From NVQY01 sp047639325 (GTDB taxonomy: Bacteria; Pseudomonadota; Alphaproteobacteria; Rhodobacterales; Rhodobacteraceae), in contig JBLINN010000192.1 of NCBI GenBank assembly GCA_047639325.1, positions 1-8,397 on the forward strand: 8,397 nt of DNA, in the 5' to 3' direction. A program made the translations under genes and the position numbers. Shown here in pieces: positions 6,258 to 8,397 of this stretch. The stretch's first letter is position 1. The number at the start of each line of letters is the position of its first letter. The notes beneath the pieces are model-generated. The model was given only the letters and a program-made list of their open reading frames with translations. It did no database searches and had not been told where the DNA came from.

Positions 6258-6314
6258 ATGAACATGAAACGTAACAACCGATTGGACAATGGGCCGGACA
6301 TGGGGACCGCATGA
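6258..6314 (+). CDS. Possible 18-codon leader ORF coupled to the ABC operon
   Basis: ATG at 6258 opens MNMKRNNRLDNGPDMGTA and ends at TGA 6312-6314. The stop overlaps the ATG of the ABC ATPase (6311-6313) in an ATGA arrangement, as seen in translationally coupled genes. A good Shine-Dalgarno (AAGGGA, 6247-6252) lies 5 nt before the ATG, better than the GGGGA in front of the ATPase itself. The peptide is basic at its N-terminus and has no hydrophobic segment and no run of one amino acid that would indicate attenuation. It may serve only to load ribosomes onto the ATPase start. It could also be chance: an 18-codon ORF is easy to obtain, and the argument rests on the combined Shine-Dalgarno and overlap. 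Confidence 0.4.
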   Translation: MNMKRNNRLDNGPDMGTA

Positions 6315-8083
6315 CACCGTTATTGTCGGTTCAGGATCTGAGCGTCGGTTTTGGCCGTGGCGATGCCGTGGTGCAGAATATCAGTTTTGATGTGCGCCCC
6401 GGCGAAACGCTGGCCTTGGTCGGGGAATCCGGGTCTGGCAAAACCGTGACCTGCCGCGCCATACTGCGCATCCTGCCACGTATCGCGCAGATCCGCACCG
6501 GCAAGGTCATTCTGAACGGTCCCAACGGCGCGCTGGACCTGACGCAGATGAACGACCGCAAGCTGCGCGATGTGCGCGGCAATCTGGTATCGATGATCTT
6601 TCAGGAACCGATGCGATCCCTGTCGCCGCTGCACCGCATCGGCAATCAGGTGGCCGAGGTTCTGTGGCTGCACCGGGGCGCTAGCGAAAAAGAAGCCCGG
6701 CGCGAAGTTCTGAAGATGTTTGACCGCGTTGGCTTTCCCGATCCGGATCGCGCCTACCGGTCTTATCCGTTTGAATTATCGGGCGGGATGCAGCAACGGG
6801 CGATGATCGCGATGGCGATGGTGGCGCAGCCTGACCTGTTGATCGCGGACGAACCAACAACGGCGCTGGATGTGACCACACAAGCGCAGGTGTTGGGGCT
6901 GATGAAGGATTTGCAGCGCGATACTGGGATGGCGATGGTGCTGGTCACCCATGATCTGGGCGTGGTGGCCAATATGGCCGAACAGGTCGTGGTGATGCAC
7001 AAAGGCCGGGTAATGGAATCCGGCGCGGCTGAACCGCTGCTGAAAGCGCCTGCGCATCCTTATACGCAGCAATTGTTCAACGCGGCCCCGACGATCCCGG
7101 CATCGCCCAAGCTGGCCCCGCCGCTGGCGCAGGATGATCTGATCCTGCAACTGAAAAACGTGTCAAAAACCTATAAGTTACGCGCCGGGTCGTCGTGGAA
7201 ACCCGATGTGCTGATCCATGCCTGCCGGGGGGTTGATCTGAACCTGCCGCGCGGCAAAACGCTGGCGGTTGTTGGCGAAAGCGGGTCGGGCAAGACCACC
7301 GCAGCGCGGATTGCGCTGGGGGCTGAACCACCCGACGAGGGCGGGCAGGTTCTGTTCCGCCCAACCCCAGACAGTGCCCCGGTCGCCGTGCACCAGATGA
7401 CCCGCGCCGAGCGCACCGCGTTTCAGCGCCAGGCACAGATGGTGTTTCAGGACCCCTATTCGTCCCTTAGCCCGCGCATGCGCATTTTGGACGCGATGAC
7501 CGAGCCGTTGGAAATCCACGGCATCGGCAGCCGCAGCGAACAGCGCGACCGGGCCGAAGCGATGTTGAAACAGGTCGGGCTGAACGCCGATATGCTGCAA
7601 CGCTTTCCGCATGCGTTTTCCGGTGGCCAGCGCCAGCGCCTGTCGATTGCCCGCGCCCTGACGCTGGAACCGGCACTGCTGGTCTGTGACGAGCCGACCT
7701 CGGCCTTGGACGTCAGCGTACAGGATCAAATCCTGACCTTGCTGGAAACCATCCGGGACGAAATGAACCTGTCATACCTGTTCATCTCGCATGATCTGGC
7801 CGTGGTGGCGCGGATCGCCGACGAAGTGGCGGTGATGCGTCAGGGGTTGGTGGTGGAACAGGCCCCGCCCGAGACGTTGTTTTACAACCCCAAACATCCC
7901 TATACCAAAGCGCTGATCGCGGCCCAGCCGACGCCCGATATCGAGCGTCCGATTGATCTAAAGCTGGTGGCACAGGGGGCGGGCGACCCCAGCACCTGGC
8001 CCGAAGCCTTTCGTTTCTCCAAGACCGTGATACCGTCGCTTAACCAGTTGGAACCAGGCCACAAGGTGCGCTGCCATGTTTAA
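6311..8083 (+). CDS. Fused double-ATPase subunit of a peptide-type ABC importer
   Basis: A 590-residue protein with two complete ABC ATPase domains, the layout of YejF and GsiA. It would sit on the cytoplasmic side of the membrane and power import of oligopeptides or similar solutes. Domain 1 has Walker A GESGSGKT (38-45), Q-loop FQEP (Gln98), signature LSGGMQQR (156-163), Walker B LLIADEP (Asp180, Glu181) and H-loop His214. Domain 2 has Walker A GESGSGKTT (322-330), Q-loop FQDP (Gln380), signature FSGGQRQR (436-443), Walker B LLVCDEP (Asp460, Glu461) and His494. Each domain ends with the HPYT motif of the oligopeptide/dipeptide subfamily (249-252 and 529-532). Both sites look competent. The gene overlaps the next by 8 nt. 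The ATPase coming before the binding protein is the reverse of the common yejABEF order. The exact substrate cannot be told. Confidence 0.95.
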   Translation: MTPLLSVQDLSVGFGRGDAVVQNISFDVRPGETLALVGESGSGKTVTCRAILRILPRIAQIRTGKVILNGPNGALDLTQMNDRKLRDVRGNLVSMIFQEPMRSLSPLHRIGNQVAEVLWLHRGASEKEARREVLKMFDRVGFPDPDRAYRSYPFELSGGMQQRAMIAMAMVAQPDLLIADEPTTALDVTTQAQVLGLMKDLQRDTGMAMVLVTHDLGVVANMAEQVVVMHKGRVMESGAAEPLLKAPAHPYTQQLFNAAPTIPASPKLAPPLAQDDLILQLKNVSKTYKLRAGSSWKPDVLIHACRGVDLNLPRGKTLAVVGESGSGKTTAARIALGAEPPDEGGQVLFRPTPDSAPVAVHQMTRAERTAFQRQAQMVFQDPYSSLSPRMRILDAMTEPLEIHGIGSRSEQRDRAEAMLKQVGLNADMLQRFPHAFSGGQRQRLSIARALTLEPALLVCDEPTSALDVSVQDQILTLLETIRDEMNLSYLFISHDLAVVARIADEVAVMRQGLVVEQAPPETLFYNPKHPYTKALIAAQPTPDIERPIDLKLVAQGAGDPSTWPEAFRFSKTVIPSLNQLEPGHKVRCHV

Positions 8084-8397
8084 TATGACCCGTCGATTTT
8101 TTGGGGCCTGCGCCTGTGTGCTAGCATTGCCCGGCGTCTTGGCCGCCGCCGAATTACAGGAAAGCTTGTTCTGGCAGGCCGAGGTGGATCAAGGCGATCT
8201 ACCCCCGGTGGCTGACCGCCTCCCGGACCAACCGTTTGTGGTGGATCTGGCCGCCAAGGGGCGGGTGACCGGCCAACAGGGCGGGACGCTGAAAACCTTT
8301 GTGACGCGGTCCAAGGATATCCGCCAGATGGTGGTCTATGGCTATGCGCGGCTGGTGGGGTATGACTATGATTACACCCTGATGCCCGACCTTCTGG
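8076..8397 (+). CDS. ABC substrate-binding protein, family 5, N-terminal part
   Basis: 107 codons are present before the window ends. The N-terminus is a secretion signal: a basic start (MTRRF), a hydrophobic core (ACACVLALPGVL) and an Ala-rich cleavage region (AAAE), with no lipobox cysteine at a suitable position, so a periplasmic rather than lipoprotein form is likely. The mature part contains GGTLKTFVTRSKDIRQMVVY followed by GYARLVGYD, which matches the start of peptide/nickel-type family-5 binding proteins. The ATG at 8076 overlaps the ATPase end by 8 nt, with AAGG 9 nt upstream. A second ATG at 8085 gives a more typical signal peptide and may be the real start. It would capture the solute for the ABC importer whose ATPase is encoded before it. 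Permease genes are expected further downstream. Confidence 0.88.
   Translation, partial: MFNMTRRFFGACACVLALPGVLAAAELQESLFWQAEVDQGDLPPVADRLPDQPFVVDLAAKGRVTGQQGGTLKTFVTRSKDIRQMVVYGYARLVGYDYDYTLMPDLL

Noticed and set aside
6075..6317. N-terminal extension of the methyltransferase to an ATG at 6317
   Set aside because: The frame is open, but the strong AGGAG and the alignable start are at 6074. The extra 81 residues would overlap the divergent promoter region and the ABC start, and they show no domain character.

Overview
The window looks like a chromosomal segment of an alphaproteobacterium, most likely a Rhodobacteraceae/Roseobacter-type organism. The grounds are a GC-rich coding style with G/C-ending codons, a MaoC-phosphate acetyltransferase fusion followed by acetate kinase, a small Methyltransf_17-like methyltransferase, and a fused two-ATPase oligopeptide ABC protein. 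This assignment is inference from gene content, not a database match. I see no tRNA, rRNA, CRISPR, insertion sequence or phage gene.

Layout. (1) 1-973, plus strand: the 3' part of a gene I do not recognise. Its coding signal switches frame several times, most clearly at an A6 run (755-760). It is either a young pseudogene or a stretch with homopolymer base-call errors. (2) 974-1112: a convergent intergenic gap holding a perfect 15-bp inverted repeat. (3) 1113-6074, minus strand: five genes that look like one transcription unit, read from right to left as SAM-dependent methyltransferase, MaoC-Pta fusion, acetate kinase (ackA), glutathione S-transferase-like protein and acetyl-CoA acetyltransferase-type thiolase. 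maoC-pta and ackA overlap by 4 nt (ATGA). The gst Shine-Dalgarno overlaps the ackA stop. (4) 6075-6310: a divergent intergenic region. It contains a possible 18-codon leader ORF whose stop overlaps the next start. (5) 6311-8397, plus strand: a peptide-type ABC transporter operon, starting with a double ATPase and running into a family-5 substrate-binding protein cut by the window end.

How the genes work together. The minus-strand unit centres on acetyl-CoA. Pta and AckA interconvert acetyl-CoA, acetyl-phosphate and acetate with ATP gain, and the thiolase condenses acetyl-CoA or releases it from 3-ketoacyl-CoA. The MaoC half of the fusion resembles an (R)-enoyl-CoA hydratase, but its active-site Asp is replaced by Asn. 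The roles of the GST and methyltransferase in this unit are unknown. The plus-strand unit would import oligopeptides or similar solutes.

Most of the window is ordinary metabolism and transport. I do not see a clearly new system. The points most worth a second look are the leader ORF in front of the ABC operon, the Asn substitution in the MaoC motif, the A AAA AAC frame switch, and the perfect inverted repeat whose T and A tracts sit the wrong way round for an intrinsic terminator.
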